Of a stretch of 51,066 bases of DNA, positions 33,463-42,392 are shown piece by piece; the stretch's first letter is position 1, and every line of letters starts with the position of its first letter. The position numbers and the translations under genes are program-made. Under the pieces are notes generated by a model. The model did no database searches, was not told the origin of the DNA, and saw nothing but the letters and a program-made list of their open reading frames with translations. This DNA is from Shewanella hanedai (GTDB lineage: Bacteria; Pseudomonadota; Gammaproteobacteria; Enterobacterales; Shewanellaceae): assembly GCF_007197645.1 (NCBI RefSeq), contig NZ_VKGK01000037.1, positions 1-51,066 of the forward strand, read 5' to 3'.

Positions 33463-34662
33463 ATGAATGTGAGTGAAAGATTATTTATTCGCTTAGGGGC
33501 AAGTTCAGAGCAAGCTTGCTCTTGGCTGGTGTGGTCCGAGCAAGAGCAAGAGATTATTGCTTCGGGTGAAGTCAAAGATGCGGCAGCACTGGCAAGCTTA
33601 ACTGAGCGTGCGGGTAACCGTCCTGTGGACGTATTAGTGCCATCATCAGCGATCACGTTAACCTCAGTAGAGTTGCCTGAAAAAGGCCAGCGTCAAGCAA
33701 TTCAGGCGCTACCATTTATGCTTGAAGAGTCTCTGGCTGAAAATGTCGATAAGCTGCATTTTGTGCCCGGTCCTCGTACCGATGGTGCCTTGAGTGTTGC
33801 AGTTGTTGCCCATCAGCAGATGCAAGACTGGATGAGTTGGTTAAGTGATGCAGATCTCAAGGTCAAAAGTATTGTACCGGACTGCTTGGCTTTGCCTCTT
33901 GATGGTTGTCAGTGGGCAGCAATTCAGTTTAACGAAGAGTATTTAGTCAGAACTGGCGAAGGCTCTGGTGTCAGTTTAACGCGGGATTGGTTGGATCTAG
34001 TCTTGCCTAAAATGTTTCCTGAAGGGCAAGAGACCCAAGTGACAGTGGCGGGACACAGTGAACTTGCATTTGCTGGCACCGATATTAAACCTCAAGCCCT
34101 TGAATTACCGATGTTAGTGTTGGCCAAAGGAATACTTTCTGCGCCATTAAACCTATTATCGGGAATTTATACACCCAAGCGTGATTATGGTAAAAACCTA
34201 GTTTTATGGCGTAATGTTGCCATTGTGATTGGCGTTGCTTTGGTGCTAGGCCTTATGAATAAGGGCCTGAATATACACCAAATGAACACTGAACAAGCCA
34301 GACTGAAGGCGGAAAGTGAAGCGATATACAAGCAAGCTGTTCCTGGCAGTTCCAGAATTGTAAATCTGAGATCTCAGATGGATAAAAAATTGCGGAGCAT
34401 GCAGGGCAGTGGCGGTGGCAGTGAGTTTTTCACCATGCTGCAAGGCCTAGAGCCAGCCTTTACCCAAGTGCCAGAGTTAAAGCCATTAACCTTGCGCTTT
34501 GATAGTGCCCGTGGCGAATTAAGAATGCAGGTGACCGCGAAGAGCTACGCTCAGGTCGAACAGTTTAAAACCATCGTCTCTGCGTCTTATAAGCTTGATT
34601 CTGGCGCAATGAACAGCGGTGAAGACTCTGTGACCAGTACACTAACGCTGAGGAGTAAATAA
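33463..34662 (+). CDS. gspL: Type II secretion inner-membrane protein GspL
   Basis: A 399-residue bitopic protein with a large cytoplasmic actin-like domain (about residues 1-240) that recruits the GspE ATPase. One transmembrane helix follows (NVAIVIGVALVLGLMNKGLN, about 247-266), and a periplasmic ferredoxin-like domain dimerises with GspM. It starts at ATG 33463 after GATAGGTGGAGA and ends one base before gspM. Confidence 0.95.
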   Translation: MNVSERLFIRLGASSEQACSWLVWSEQEQEIIASGEVKDAAALASLTERAGNRPVDVLVPSSAITLTSVELPEKGQRQAIQALPFMLEESLAENVDKLHFVPGPRTDGALSVAVVAHQQMQDWMSWLSDADLKVKSIVPDCLALPLDGCQWAAIQFNEEYLVRTGEGSGVSLTRDWLDLVLPKMFPEGQETQVTVAGHSELAFAGTDIKPQALELPMLVLAKGILSAPLNLLSGIYTPKRDYGKNLVLWRNVAIVIGVALVLGLMNKGLNIHQMNTEQARLKAESEAIYKQAVPGSSRIVNLRSQMDKKLRSMQGSGGGSEFFTMLQGLEPAFTQVPELKPLTLRFDSARGELRMQVTAKSYAQVEQFKTIVSASYKLDSGAMNSGEDSVTSTLTLRSK

Positions 34663-34663
34663 G

Positions 34664-35140
34664 ATGGAGAATCTGAAAGCTTGGTGGAGCGGACTGATCT
34701 TACGAGAGCAGCAACTGGTTGGAACCTGTGGCGGATTTTTACTTTTAGCAATTTTGTATTGGGGGATTTGGACTCCAATCGTCAATGCCGAGTCAGATGC
34801 TGAACGCGGCTTAAAGGCTCAACAAAACACCTTAAATTTTGTTAAGCAGACTGCAAATAAAATTGCGGGTCTAGAGCAAAGTGGCAATCAGAAGAGCTTT
34901 AAAGGTAGCTTAAGCGCTGCAGTGAACCAGACTGCTGGCACCTTTGGTCTTGAGATCACTCGTATGCAACCTCAGGGCAATAAGATACAAATTTGGATGG
35001 ATGATGTTCCTTTCGATTCTTTACTGGGTTATTTGAATGAACTCGTACAGGTAAAAGGGTTATCGCTGGATAGTATCGACCTTGCAGAGTCCGATCTGCC
35101 AGGTTTGGTTAAGGTTCGCCGTATTCAGCTTTCACAGTAA
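34664..35140 (+). CDS. gspM: Type II secretion inner-membrane protein GspM
   Basis: A 158-residue bitopic protein: short cytoplasmic N-terminus (MENLKAWWSGLILREQQL), one transmembrane helix (VGTCGGFLLLAILYWGIW) and a periplasmic ferredoxin-like domain. It stabilises GspL in the platform. It begins directly after the gspL stop, TAAGATGG. Confidence 0.95.
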   Translation: MENLKAWWSGLILREQQLVGTCGGFLLLAILYWGIWTPIVNAESDAERGLKAQQNTLNFVKQTANKIAGLEQSGNQKSFKGSLSAAVNQTAGTFGLEITRMQPQGNKIQIWMDDVPFDSLLGYLNELVQVKGLSLDSIDLAESDLPGLVKVRRIQLSQ

Positions 35141-35170
35141 AGAGCTGATGGTTTTAATGAAGGTGTTGTA

Positions 35171-35929
35171 GTGAATTTAACGAAAAAGATTATTCTAGGT
35201 GTGGCGATTTATCTGGTTTTTATGGTCGCACTGTTTCCGGCAAGTATCGCCGTTAAACTGGCCCCGTTGCCAAGTAATGTCACACTCACAGGGGTCTCTG
35301 GCTCTATATGGTCAGGCAAGGTTGAAACCCTCAATATACAAGGGCGACAAGTCGAGCAAGCACAATGGACATTAAGCCCGTGGAGTCTTTTCTTAGGCGA
35401 AGCCAAATTAGATTTTGTTATTGGTAATCGTGCTTCAGCGGTAAACGGCAAAGGATTGGTTACTGTCTCTATGAGTGGTATCGATGTAAAAGGACTAAGG
35501 TTCGAGGCACCAAGCAGTTTTCTGTTAGGCAAAGCACGTTTACCTTTCCGTACTGTAATCAATGGGGACGTTAGCCTGTTTGTCGATACGCTGCAGCAGG
35601 GAACACCTTGGTGTGAACAGCTCAATGGCAAAGTATTTCTTAACCATGTTCAGGTGAAAAATCAATTCGGTAACTACCCCTTGGGTGATATCGAGCTAGG
35701 ACTTAGCTGTGAAGATGGCAACATCAAAGTGAGATCAGACGAAGAGATGAACAAGCTGGGTCTTGATGGCACAGTATTGGTCAAAGCGGATAAGATGGTA
35801 CAGGTTTCGGCAAAAATAAAAGAGACTTCATCTCAACCAGCAGATCTGAAGAAAGCCCTAGCATTCTTAGGTAAGAAAGACAGCCAAGGTTATTATCCAA
35901 TTAGTTACCAAGGTAGAATCCCCTTTTAG
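35171..35929 (+). CDS. gspN: Type II secretion protein GspN
   Basis: The last gene of the operon, a 252-residue bitopic protein with one N-terminal transmembrane helix (IILGVAIYLVFMVALFPASI) and a periplasmic beta-rich domain. GspN is present in some type II systems (e.g. Shewanella, Vibrio) and dispensable in others; its role is not well defined. The start is GTG 35171 as read from gtgaatttaacg. No prepilin peptidase (gspO) or pilotin (gspS) gene follows, so those functions must come from elsewhere. Confidence 0.92.
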   Translation: MNLTKKIILGVAIYLVFMVALFPASIAVKLAPLPSNVTLTGVSGSIWSGKVETLNIQGRQVEQAQWTLSPWSLFLGEAKLDFVIGNRASAVNGKGLVTVSMSGIDVKGLRFEAPSSFLLGKARLPFRTVINGDVSLFVDTLQQGTPWCEQLNGKVFLNHVQVKNQFGNYPLGDIELGLSCEDGNIKVRSDEEMNKLGLDGTVLVKADKMVQVSAKIKETSSQPADLKKALAFLGKKDSQGYYPISYQGRIPF

Positions 35930-36072
35930 TGCAAGAAAGGGGGTTCAACTTGCGAGATTAGCTAACTTGTCTGATAGCAAGTTTGAAGTATCTTTTTGGG
36001 TTAGGTTTACTGGTTCCATTGGGCTGGTTTGGTATTAGATAGTTTATAGGTAACCATACCCTCTAATTAATC

Positions 36073-36262
36073 TATAGCCTGCGGCTCGCTTAATGTGTAA
36101 ATACCTCTGTGACACGTCATTATGACCTTGTCAGGTAACAAGTTTTAAGTACCTTTTAATAAACCATTTTCAGACTTAGTCTATTCAGCTTATTGAATGG
36201 CATGGAGTAATTGCTACTTATAGCCTGCGGCTCGCTGAATGTGTAAATACTTCTGTGACACG
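36073..36262 (+). repeat. Pair of 44-bp direct repeats
   Basis: TATAGCCTGCGGCTCGCTTA and the following 24 bases (36073-36116) recur at 36219-36262 with two differences. A degraded third copy, with GCAGGCTCACATGTAGCTAC then TTCTGTG, lies near 36458-36486. No gene is supported in 35930-36800; the reading frame on minus at 36156-36368 follows these repeats. Confidence 0.8.
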
Positions 36263-36288
36263 CCGCAAGCACAATCCCTGTGGGCTCT

Positions 36289-36416
36289 ACCGTGACGTCC
36301 CTGTCACGGAAGGTCACAGCCGCATTCACACCTGAGTGTTTATCTCTTCGATTAGAGTGAAGAGTCATAAATAATCTGACAATGCTTAGAAGGCTATTGG
36401 CTACGACCCCTTTGTC
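36289..36416 (+). repeat. Partial copy of the hip/hig-flanking repeat
   Basis: TGTGGGCTCTACC, CGAAGGTCACNGCCGCATNNACAC-like sequence, GTGTTTATCTCTTCGATT and CTACGACCCCTTTGT follow the same order as in the copies at 11238-11484 and 13600-13845. The outer part carrying CTGACC is missing. Confidence 0.65.
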
Positions 36417-36554
36417 CGTAGTTTAATACCATAACTTTAAATGTATCTATTGCTTGCAGCAGGCTCACATGTAGCTACTTCTGTGGGACGGTGAGTGAAG
36501 CGAAGCTTCAAGTTTACGAACGAGAAGCTGGATGCTGAACTGGCTTTTAGGTAG

Positions 36555-36628
36555 GGATGGCTTCACAGCGTCTCGCAGAAGCATCTGTACATTGCCCCGC
36601 TGGAGGCGATAAGTAACCATGAAGGTTC
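36555..36628 (+). repeat. Short dispersed repeat, second copy
   Basis: GGATGGCTTCACAGCGTC, CCCCGCTGG and GCGATAAGTAACCATGAAG match the repeat at 16617-16692 in order and spacing. It lies next to the mosaic repeats at 36073-36416. Confidence 0.65.
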
Positions 36629-36800
36629 GAGCTTCAACAACCTACCCAATACACACTCAGCTAAAAGTTATCAAATTAGATTCGACTATTAGCAACAAGA
36701 GTGAGTTCAGGGGGATGGCTAACGGATAAAAATGTATTTGGCGTTCATTCGAACGCCATTAACGATTTGTGGGGTTAAACGATTGCACTCATTGATCGAT

Positions 36801-37784
36801 TTAGCTGTTTTGAGGCTTCTCTAATAATTCCATTAAGCCTACCAAGGCGGCAAAGAGTATTGCACCTACGGGCCAAATAATCCAAGTGATGCCCCAATCC
36901 ATGGTCCAAAGGCTCCATCCTAGAAAAATTGCTATTAATAATGGCCAATAAAAAGCGGCCAGCTTCTCTGCACGTTTGCTGCGTCTAGTTTGTTCTGTTT
37001 CTAATCCCTTATCTTGTAGAATACGGTTATATGCATCGAACTTTGTTGATGCTGGGATGATGATAAATAGTCCTGCTGATACCATTAATAACAGGACGGT
37101 TATCATCATTAACGTCATTCCTGGAGTATCAAAAAACTGGTTGACGACTATCAGTGGTACAAAGCTGAAAATAAACAGACTAACCGCGATGGACAAGCTG
37201 CGGTTATAGCTAGGTTGATATGCTATTAGTCGCTCGCTAAAAATACTGTGAACGCCATAAGCCAGTTCAAAATCTTGGTTTTCAATCGCGCTGGTATCAT
37301 TTTTAAATTGGTTGGTTTTTATAAAAAAGCTGACTGCCGTTGCAACTAACATCAGCACGCACACCAATCCTATAGTGGTAGCTACATCATCGGTTATACC
37401 CACTCGTTGGCTCTCAGCCATTGCCAGAAAGAAAAATAGAGGTATTGCAGAGCAAACAGACAAAACTACGCCTTTTGTTACCAACGCTGCTTCTTGTATT
37501 TTGCTGTTAACGTATTGTGTGGCTTGCTCTAAACTGACTTGCTTAAGGTTTGATGGTTTAGGTTCATCGCTGTAGCTATTAGCTTCATATTCATCTTTAA
37601 GTAGGAAGTCAGTTGAAACTTCAAAAATGTCGGCCAGTTTAATAATTTTATTTAAATCTGGGATGCTATTAGTGCTCTCCCATTTAGATACTGACTGTCG
37701 AGATATAGCCATTTTTTCCGCTAACTCTTCCTGCGACCAACCTAGTTGTTTCCTTAACCTGATAATCTTTTCTGCTAAAATCAT
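36801..37784 (-). CDS. XRE-family regulator with C-terminal membrane domain
   Basis: A 327-residue protein. The first 70 residues are a helix-turn-helix (IIRLRKQLGWSQEELAEKMA, ISRQSVSKWESTNSIPDLNK). After a linker there are about six hydrophobic segments between residues 100 and 320, including VVLSVCSAIPLFFFLAMAES and a pair of Trp-rich helices near the end. It resembles membrane-tethered XRE regulators whose target is unknown. It is a single gene and starts ATG 37784. No partner operon is next to it; a repeat-rich gap precedes it. Confidence 0.87.
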   Translation of the reverse strand: MILAEKIIRLRKQLGWSQEELAEKMAISRQSVSKWESTNSIPDLNKIIKLADIFEVSTDFLLKDEYEANSYSDEPKPSNLKQVSLEQATQYVNSKIQEAALVTKGVVLSVCSAIPLFFFLAMAESQRVGITDDVATTIGLVCVLMLVATAVSFFIKTNQFKNDTSAIENQDFELAYGVHSIFSERLIAYQPSYNRSLSIAVSLFIFSFVPLIVVNQFFDTPGMTLMMITVLLLMVSAGLFIIIPASTKFDAYNRILQDKGLETEQTRRSKRAEKLAAFYWPLLIAIFLGWSLWTMDWGITWIIWPVGAILFAALVGLMELLEKPQNS

Positions 37785-37979
37785 AAGATACTTCCCTGAT
37801 GTGTAATTGAGTCGCCAGCTTAGAAAACTAGGTGGTTGCAGACTAGCAAGCTCAGTTGTTATTTTGTCAACTACTGGTTGCGTTTTAGCTATCTTACTAA
37901 ATTTGGCTAGTTTTTATCACCTAGCAAGGAAGATACAATCAAAGTGGATGATCATTTTGCATCACTATAACAAATAGAC

Positions 37980-38075
37980 AAACAAAGCTATTTACCACGG
38001 AGAAAATCAATAGCAAATTCCAGCTTTTCTTCGAGATCTCCGTGAAGCGCAGCGCTCTGTGGTGAAAAATCGTTT
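37980..38075. repeat. ACCACGGAGA-type intergenic repeat
   Basis: CACGGAGA and TCTCCGTG form an inverted pair within 37980-38045, and the right end GCGCTCTGTGGTGAAAAATC is the reverse of a TTTTCACCACGGAG sequence near 11033-11046. Nothing else in 37785-38149 looks coding. Confidence 0.5.
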
Positions 38076-38149
38076 TATTATTTGGTAGAAAACAAAGGGA
38101 GCGTCATGAATAGAAAATGTCATTGGCGTTCATTTGAACGGCTGAAAAC

Positions 38150-38815
38150 TCATTTTGCTAACAGGTCATCTAGCAAAAGATGGAAATCTCCAATAGCGGG
38201 GAAATCATGAAAAACCTTGTGTGGTTTTTGGCTGTCGGGGTTGGTGATTCCAAGTTGATAGCCAACTCCGGCCTCTTTAGATGCGTGTAAAATTGCTTCG
38301 CTGTCGTCGATGAACAAGCAGCGTGCTGGATCTAAAGAGAATTGTTTGAATAGGTGTTGCCAAAAAACAGGGTGTTCTTTGGGGTAACCGGTTTCATGAC
38401 TTGAGATCATCTGATCTAAACCTAAGCCTAAATCTGTTTGTTCAAGCTTTAACGCTAAGCTGTTGGGGTGGGCATTGGTGGCTAAGATTCGTGATTTGTT
38501 TTGTGACTCAAGAGCGACAAGAAACGGCATGCTGTCTTGCCTTAGCTTAATCTTACCTGCCGAGGTTTTATGTAGAGCTAAGATGTCTAATCCCAATTCC
38601 TTCTGCCAAAAATCAAAACAATACCACTCTAGAGTACCAAATACTTTGCCATAAGCCGACTCAACTAATTTCATTGCATCTTGTGTGCTGATAGCCCTTT
38701 GACGACTGAGTTCATTAGGGACAATTTGCAGCCAGAAATGATTATCGAAATGCAGGTCGAGTAGGGTACCGTCCATATCAAGTAATACGGTATCAATCTT
38801 ATTCCAAGGAAACAT
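38150..38815 (-). CDS. yrfG: HAD-family GMP/IMP nucleotidase (YrfG-like)
   Basis: A 221-residue HAD phosphatase. Motif I is LLDMDGTLLDL (Asp13 nucleophile and Asp15), the cap lies between about 20 and 100, motif II is ILATNAHP, and motif IV is CLFIDDSEAIL. This matches E. coli YrfG, which dephosphorylates GMP and IMP. It diverges from nudE, as yrfG and nudE do in E. coli, which supports the assignment. Confidence 0.9.
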   Translation of the reverse strand: MFPWNKIDTVLLDMDGTLLDLHFDNHFWLQIVPNELSRQRAISTQDAMKLVESAYGKVFGTLEWYCFDFWQKELGLDILALHKTSAGKIKLRQDSMPFLVALESQNKSRILATNAHPNSLALKLEQTDLGLGLDQMISSHETGYPKEHPVFWQHLFKQFSLDPARCLFIDDSEAILHASKEAGVGYQLGITNPDSQKPHKVFHDFPAIGDFHLLLDDLLAK

Positions 38816-38985
38816 ATTTCAGCCCAAATCCTTAATTGTTAGTTTTTATCAAAGTTTGCTGTCTGCGGTTGTTAGAATGATTGTTAATGCTGGCATATAT
38901 ATACGAATTCAGTTTGCGTTCTTTGAAGAAATTTGAGCATATGTAGTAAGATTATACGAAATACCAATTTTAGTCAGGGACTTTC

Positions 38986-39531
38986 ATGAATGACAAGAAG
39001 CCAGAAATTCTAGGAGCAGAAATAGTTGCTCAGAGTCGTTTGTTTAAAATTGAACAGTTGCACCTGAAATTCTCTAATCAGGTCGAGCGATATTACGAAA
39101 GAATGAAGGGCAATAATCGCGGTGCTGTGATGGTGGTTCCTGTGCTAAACCGTGACACATTATTGTTAGGTCGTGAGTATGCGGCAGGCACTCACTCTTA
39201 TGAGCTTGGTTTTCCTAAAGGCTTAATTGATCCGGGGGAAGAGGCCCATGAGGCGGCAAATCGTGAGTTACAGGAAGAGATTGGTTATGGCTCCAGAAAG
39301 TTGACCCATCTAATGGAGTTGAGTCTCGCTCCAGGATATTTTGCCAGTAAGATGCAGATTTTTATTGCCGAAGATCTTTATGAAAGTAAGCTAGAGGGAG
39401 ATGAGCCAGAACCGATAGAGCTTGTACCTTGGCCGATTGAACAATGGCAAGCATTGCTAGAACAGGAAGATTTTTCCGAATCAAGAAGCGTAAGCGCCTT
39501 GTTTTTAGCTCAGAAATACCTAAAACTATAA
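38986..39531 (+). CDS. nudE: ADP-compounds hydrolase NudE
   Basis: A 181-residue Nudix hydrolase that cleaves ADP-ribose, NADH and diadenosine compounds. The Nudix box is complete at residues 79-101 (GLIDPGEEAHEAANRELQEE then IGY), with the catalytic REUXEE part. It is followed by LSLAPGYFASKMQIFIAEDLY, typical of NudE. It is transcribed towards cysQ, whose start is 70 bases on. Confidence 0.95.
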   Translation: MNDKKPEILGAEIVAQSRLFKIEQLHLKFSNQVERYYERMKGNNRGAVMVVPVLNRDTLLLGREYAAGTHSYELGFPKGLIDPGEEAHEAANRELQEEIGYGSRKLTHLMELSLAPGYFASKMQIFIAEDLYESKLEGDEPEPIELVPWPIEQWQALLEQEDFSESRSVSALFLAQKYLKL

Positions 39532-39601
39532 TAAGAAAATCAGTACTCTTTTTAAATTTTTTGAGTCGTAAAGTAGTAAGTAATAGGCTGTTGGAGCAGT
39601 T

Positions 39602-40414
39602 ATGAAGCCAGAAGATTATGTTGAGCAGGTCATTGAAATTGCGATGGTGGCGGGTAAGGAGATCCGCGATATCTATCTGAAAGGGACATTCGAGAAAGAG
39701 ACTAAGTCAGATAATACGCCTGTGACTTCGGCTGATATTGCTGCGCATAATATTATTACTTCTGCATTGCAGGCATTAACGCCTGATATTCCCGTTTTAT
39801 CGGAAGAGGATGCCAATATCCCTTTCGCGACTCGGCAGCATTGGGAGCGATATTGGTTAGTTGATCCTTTAGATGGCACGGGCGAATTTATTGCTGGTAG
39901 TGGTGATTTCTCAGTGATTATCGCGTTAGTTGAACACAATCGACCGATAATGGGCATTGTCTATGTGCCGATGACCGAAATTTGTTATTACGCGATTGCA
40001 GGCTTAGGTGCTTATAAGCGTGATAAAGAGTCTGAATGTCGCATTATGAGTCGTCAGCTCCCTAAGTGTAATGATCCTGCCTTAACATTGGCGGTAAGTC
40101 GTCGCCAAGACCCCGAATCAGTCCTTAAATTGTTTAACCATTCTAAGCATTGTGATTTAGTGGTACTTGGTGGTGCTGCCTTGAAAAGCTGTTTAATTGC
40201 GGAAGGCAAGGCGGATTGCTATGTCCGTATTGGCCCTACAGGTGAATGGGATACGGGGGCTGCTCAGATTATTGTAGAAGAGGCGGGTGGGGAAATAATG
40301 GATATCACCCTACAACCTCTAACCTATAACGAAAGAGATAGCTTAGAAAACCCGAATTTCATTGTAGTTGGCTCTCCTCAACTGGAGTGGGATCAGATAT
40401 TGATCAATGAGTGA
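39602..40414 (+). CDS. cysQ: 3'(2'),5'-bisphosphate nucleotidase CysQ
   Basis: A 270-residue inositol-monophosphatase-superfamily enzyme that removes the 3'-phosphate from PAP, the by-product of sulfate assimilation. Metal sites are visible as LSEEDA (Glu), DPLDGTGEF (Asp box) and the C-terminal WDTGAA. It overlaps the following GNAT gene by eight bases, so they form one unit with nudE likely upstream. Confidence 0.95.
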   Translation: MKPEDYVEQVIEIAMVAGKEIRDIYLKGTFEKETKSDNTPVTSADIAAHNIITSALQALTPDIPVLSEEDANIPFATRQHWERYWLVDPLDGTGEFIAGSGDFSVIIALVEHNRPIMGIVYVPMTEICYYAIAGLGAYKRDKESECRIMSRQLPKCNDPALTLAVSRRQDPESVLKLFNHSKHCDLVVLGGAALKSCLIAEGKADCYVRIGPTGEWDTGAAQIIVEEAGGEIMDITLQPLTYNERDSLENPNFIVVGSPQLEWDQILINE

Positions 40415-40868
40415 TTCAATACAAATATGCCTTGCTGATAAGGATGATCTTCAAGGCATAGATGCGCTTGAGCAGCGTTGCTTCCACGGCCACAGTTATC
40501 CCGATTTTTTCTTTAGACAAGCCCTTGATTGTTGGCCAGCTGGTTTTTTAGTGGCAAAGGATAATCAAGCTAATGTTGTTGGGTATTTATTGGCGTCATC
40601 TGGGACTGAAGCTCATCTTTGTTGGCTTTTGTCCTTGGCAGTGTGCAATGAGCAACATGGTAAGGGGATTGGGCGTAAACTGATATCTCATCTGCTAGAT
40701 AATCTTCCCACTGGCGTGACTCAAGTTCAGTTGACTGTGGCACCGGAAAATAACGCACAGTCGCTTTATCTCAAGCTAGGGTTTGTACAAATAGGGTTTG
40801 AAAGTGATTATTTTGGCCAAAATGAACCCCGATTCTTAATGAGTTACACCACACCCAAATTGACTTGA
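40407..40868 (+). CDS. GNAT-family N-acetyltransferase
   Basis: A 153-residue GNAT protein. The acetyl-CoA loop is EQHGKGIGRKLISHL (about residues 76-90), followed by LTVAPENNAQSLYLKLGFVQ, as in RimI-like enzymes. The substrate is not evident. It overlaps the cysQ end (ATGA) and ends seven bases before the MFS gene, so these are probably co-transcribed. Confidence 0.88.
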   Translation: MSDSIQICLADKDDLQGIDALEQRCFHGHSYPDFFFRQALDCWPAGFLVAKDNQANVVGYLLASSGTEAHLCWLLSLAVCNEQHGKGIGRKLISHLLDNLPTGVTQVQLTVAPENNAQSLYLKLGFVQIGFESDYFGQNEPRFLMSYTTPKLT

Positions 40869-40874
40869 GGTCGC

Positions 40875-42158
40875 ATGTTTTTTAGCCGACGCTTTTTCCC
40901 CTATTTTGTCACTCAATGCCTAGGTGCATTAAATGACAATGTGTATAAGAATGTTCTGCTCTTAATGGTGGCTTATGCCAGTGTAGAGCAGTTACCTATG
41001 TCGATAGATCTGTTTGTTAATATCGCTGCAGCAGTGTTCATCCTTCCTTTTCTCATCTTTTCTGCTCATGCTGGTTGCCTCGCGGACGCTAAAGATAAAG
41101 CTTGGCTTATCAGGCGAATTAAATTGGCTGAACTTGTGCTGATGTCTTGTGCTGCGTTGGCAATGTTGAATCAAAGCTACCTTTCAATGTTGTTTTTACT
41201 GTTTTTAATGGGGACTCAATCAGCCTATTTTGGTCCAGTGAAATACGCTCTCTTGCCTCAAGCATTGAAGCCTGAAGAATTGGTTCGCGGTAATGCTTGG
41301 GTTGGGGTTAGTACCTTCCTCGCTATTTTATGCGGTACTGTTGGGGCCGGCATACTAGCCTCCAGTGAGTACGCTATGCAGATCACTGCGATGTTCGTGG
41401 TTTTGTTAGCGGCGGTAGGCGTGATTGCCAGTTGGAACATCCCCTCTTTGCCTGCGGTGCTTGATGTTCAAAAATTACCGCGCAAAGGTAATTGGCAAAT
41501 TTTAAAGTGGGTGTATCAGCATCATGAAATTTGGGCGGCAATCATAGGCATTAGCTGGTTCTGGTTTCTTGGCGCGACTTATCTGACCCAGTTTCCGAAT
41601 TTTACTCGTCTGTTCCTTTTCTCTGATCCCAGTGTTGTTTCAGTGTTATTAGCACTGTTTTCATTGGGTATCGCCAGTGGTTCTTTTATCTCGGCGCGTT
41701 TATCTAAAGGGAAAGTTGAGCTTGGAATTGTCCCTCTTGGCTTATGTGGATTAACCCTGTTTGGTATCGATTTTGTATGTGCGATACCAAGTTCAGTGGC
41801 ATTTGTGTATTACGCGACCGATTTTGTGATGACCACAGCGCATTTCAGATTGATGTTTGATCTCTTTATGATCGGCGTGTGTGGGGGGATCTATATCGTG
41901 CCGCTCTATAGCTTTATTCAGTTAAAAGCGAAGGCCAGTGAGCGCGCACAGGTGATTGCGGCAAATAATATTCTCAATGCACTCTTTATGATCACATCAG
42001 CGCTGTTAGCGATGATTGTATTGCAATTGTTTGACTGGAAGATCACTGAGTTATTTATCTTACTCGCAGTCGGGAATGTGTTGGTATTAACCTTCCTCTG
42101 TGTCAAAGAAGCCATTTTTCGGCGCTCGGCAATCAATTTCTTACGCAGAAAGAGTTAA
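40875..42158 (+). CDS. MFS transporter, LplT-like
   Basis: A 427-residue inner-membrane protein with about 12 hydrophobic segments. The N-terminus FFPYFVTQCLGALNDNVYKN matches the start of LplT-type lysophospholipid flippases and of the transporter half of LplT-Aas fusions. GPVKYALLPQALKPEELV is the second family hallmark. LplT flips lysophospholipids inward for re-acylation. No acyltransferase (aas) gene is adjacent, so the transported lipid is uncertain. The reading frame starts ATG 40875 after a GNAT gene. Confidence 0.83.
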   Translation: MFFSRRFFPYFVTQCLGALNDNVYKNVLLLMVAYASVEQLPMSIDLFVNIAAAVFILPFLIFSAHAGCLADAKDKAWLIRRIKLAELVLMSCAALAMLNQSYLSMLFLLFLMGTQSAYFGPVKYALLPQALKPEELVRGNAWVGVSTFLAILCGTVGAGILASSEYAMQITAMFVVLLAAVGVIASWNIPSLPAVLDVQKLPRKGNWQILKWVYQHHEIWAAIIGISWFWFLGATYLTQFPNFTRLFLFSDPSVVSVLLALFSLGIASGSFISARLSKGKVELGIVPLGLCGLTLFGIDFVCAIPSSVAFVYYATDFVMTTAHFRLMFDLFMIGVCGGIYIVPLYSFIQLKAKASERAQVIAANNILNALFMITSALLAMIVLQLFDWKITELFILLAVGNVLVLTFLCVKEAIFRRSAINFLRRKS

Positions 42159-42181
42159 CTTTTTAATCCCCAATAGACAAC

Positions 42182-42203
42182 AAAGCCCTCAATTGAGGGC
42201 TTT
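42182..42203. terminator. Bidirectional terminator palindrome, left copy
   Basis: A perfect 22-base palindrome AAAGCCCTC AATT GAGGGCTTT with A and T ends on both sides. It terminates the LplT-like gene on the plus strand. Confidence 0.8.
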
Positions 42204-42309
42204 ATCCATTCTTAAGTTGTTCTAACAACTATTTTTTGTAGTTATCTAACCACTCATGCATCGCTTGATGTGATCCTTTGAATATGACTCTGGCTTGCTT
42301 CTGCTCAAG
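42182..42309. repeat. 128-bp direct repeat, left copy (selU 3' end plus terminator)
   Basis: Identical to 43710-43837 except for two bases (42207 region C/T and 42253 region C/T). It starts with a terminator palindrome, AAAGCCCTCAATTGAGGGCT plus TT (42182-42203), and continues through a copy of the last 26-27 codons of selU on the minus strand (42229-42309). Here those codons have no gene upstream of them: beyond 42309 the sequence stops matching. The lipoprotein gene lies between the two copies. Confidence 0.95.
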
Positions 42310-42392
42310 TAATGGTGTTGAGTTAATTGTTTATTTGTGTTTGTTTTTCGTGTGATAATGTTGTGAAAATAAGAATATCAAAGGATTGAAGA

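Noticed and set aside
35930..36800. Minus-strand frame at 36156-36368 as a small gene.
   Set aside because: It follows local direct repeats and a mosaic repeat, and has no ribosome binding site or recognisable domain.
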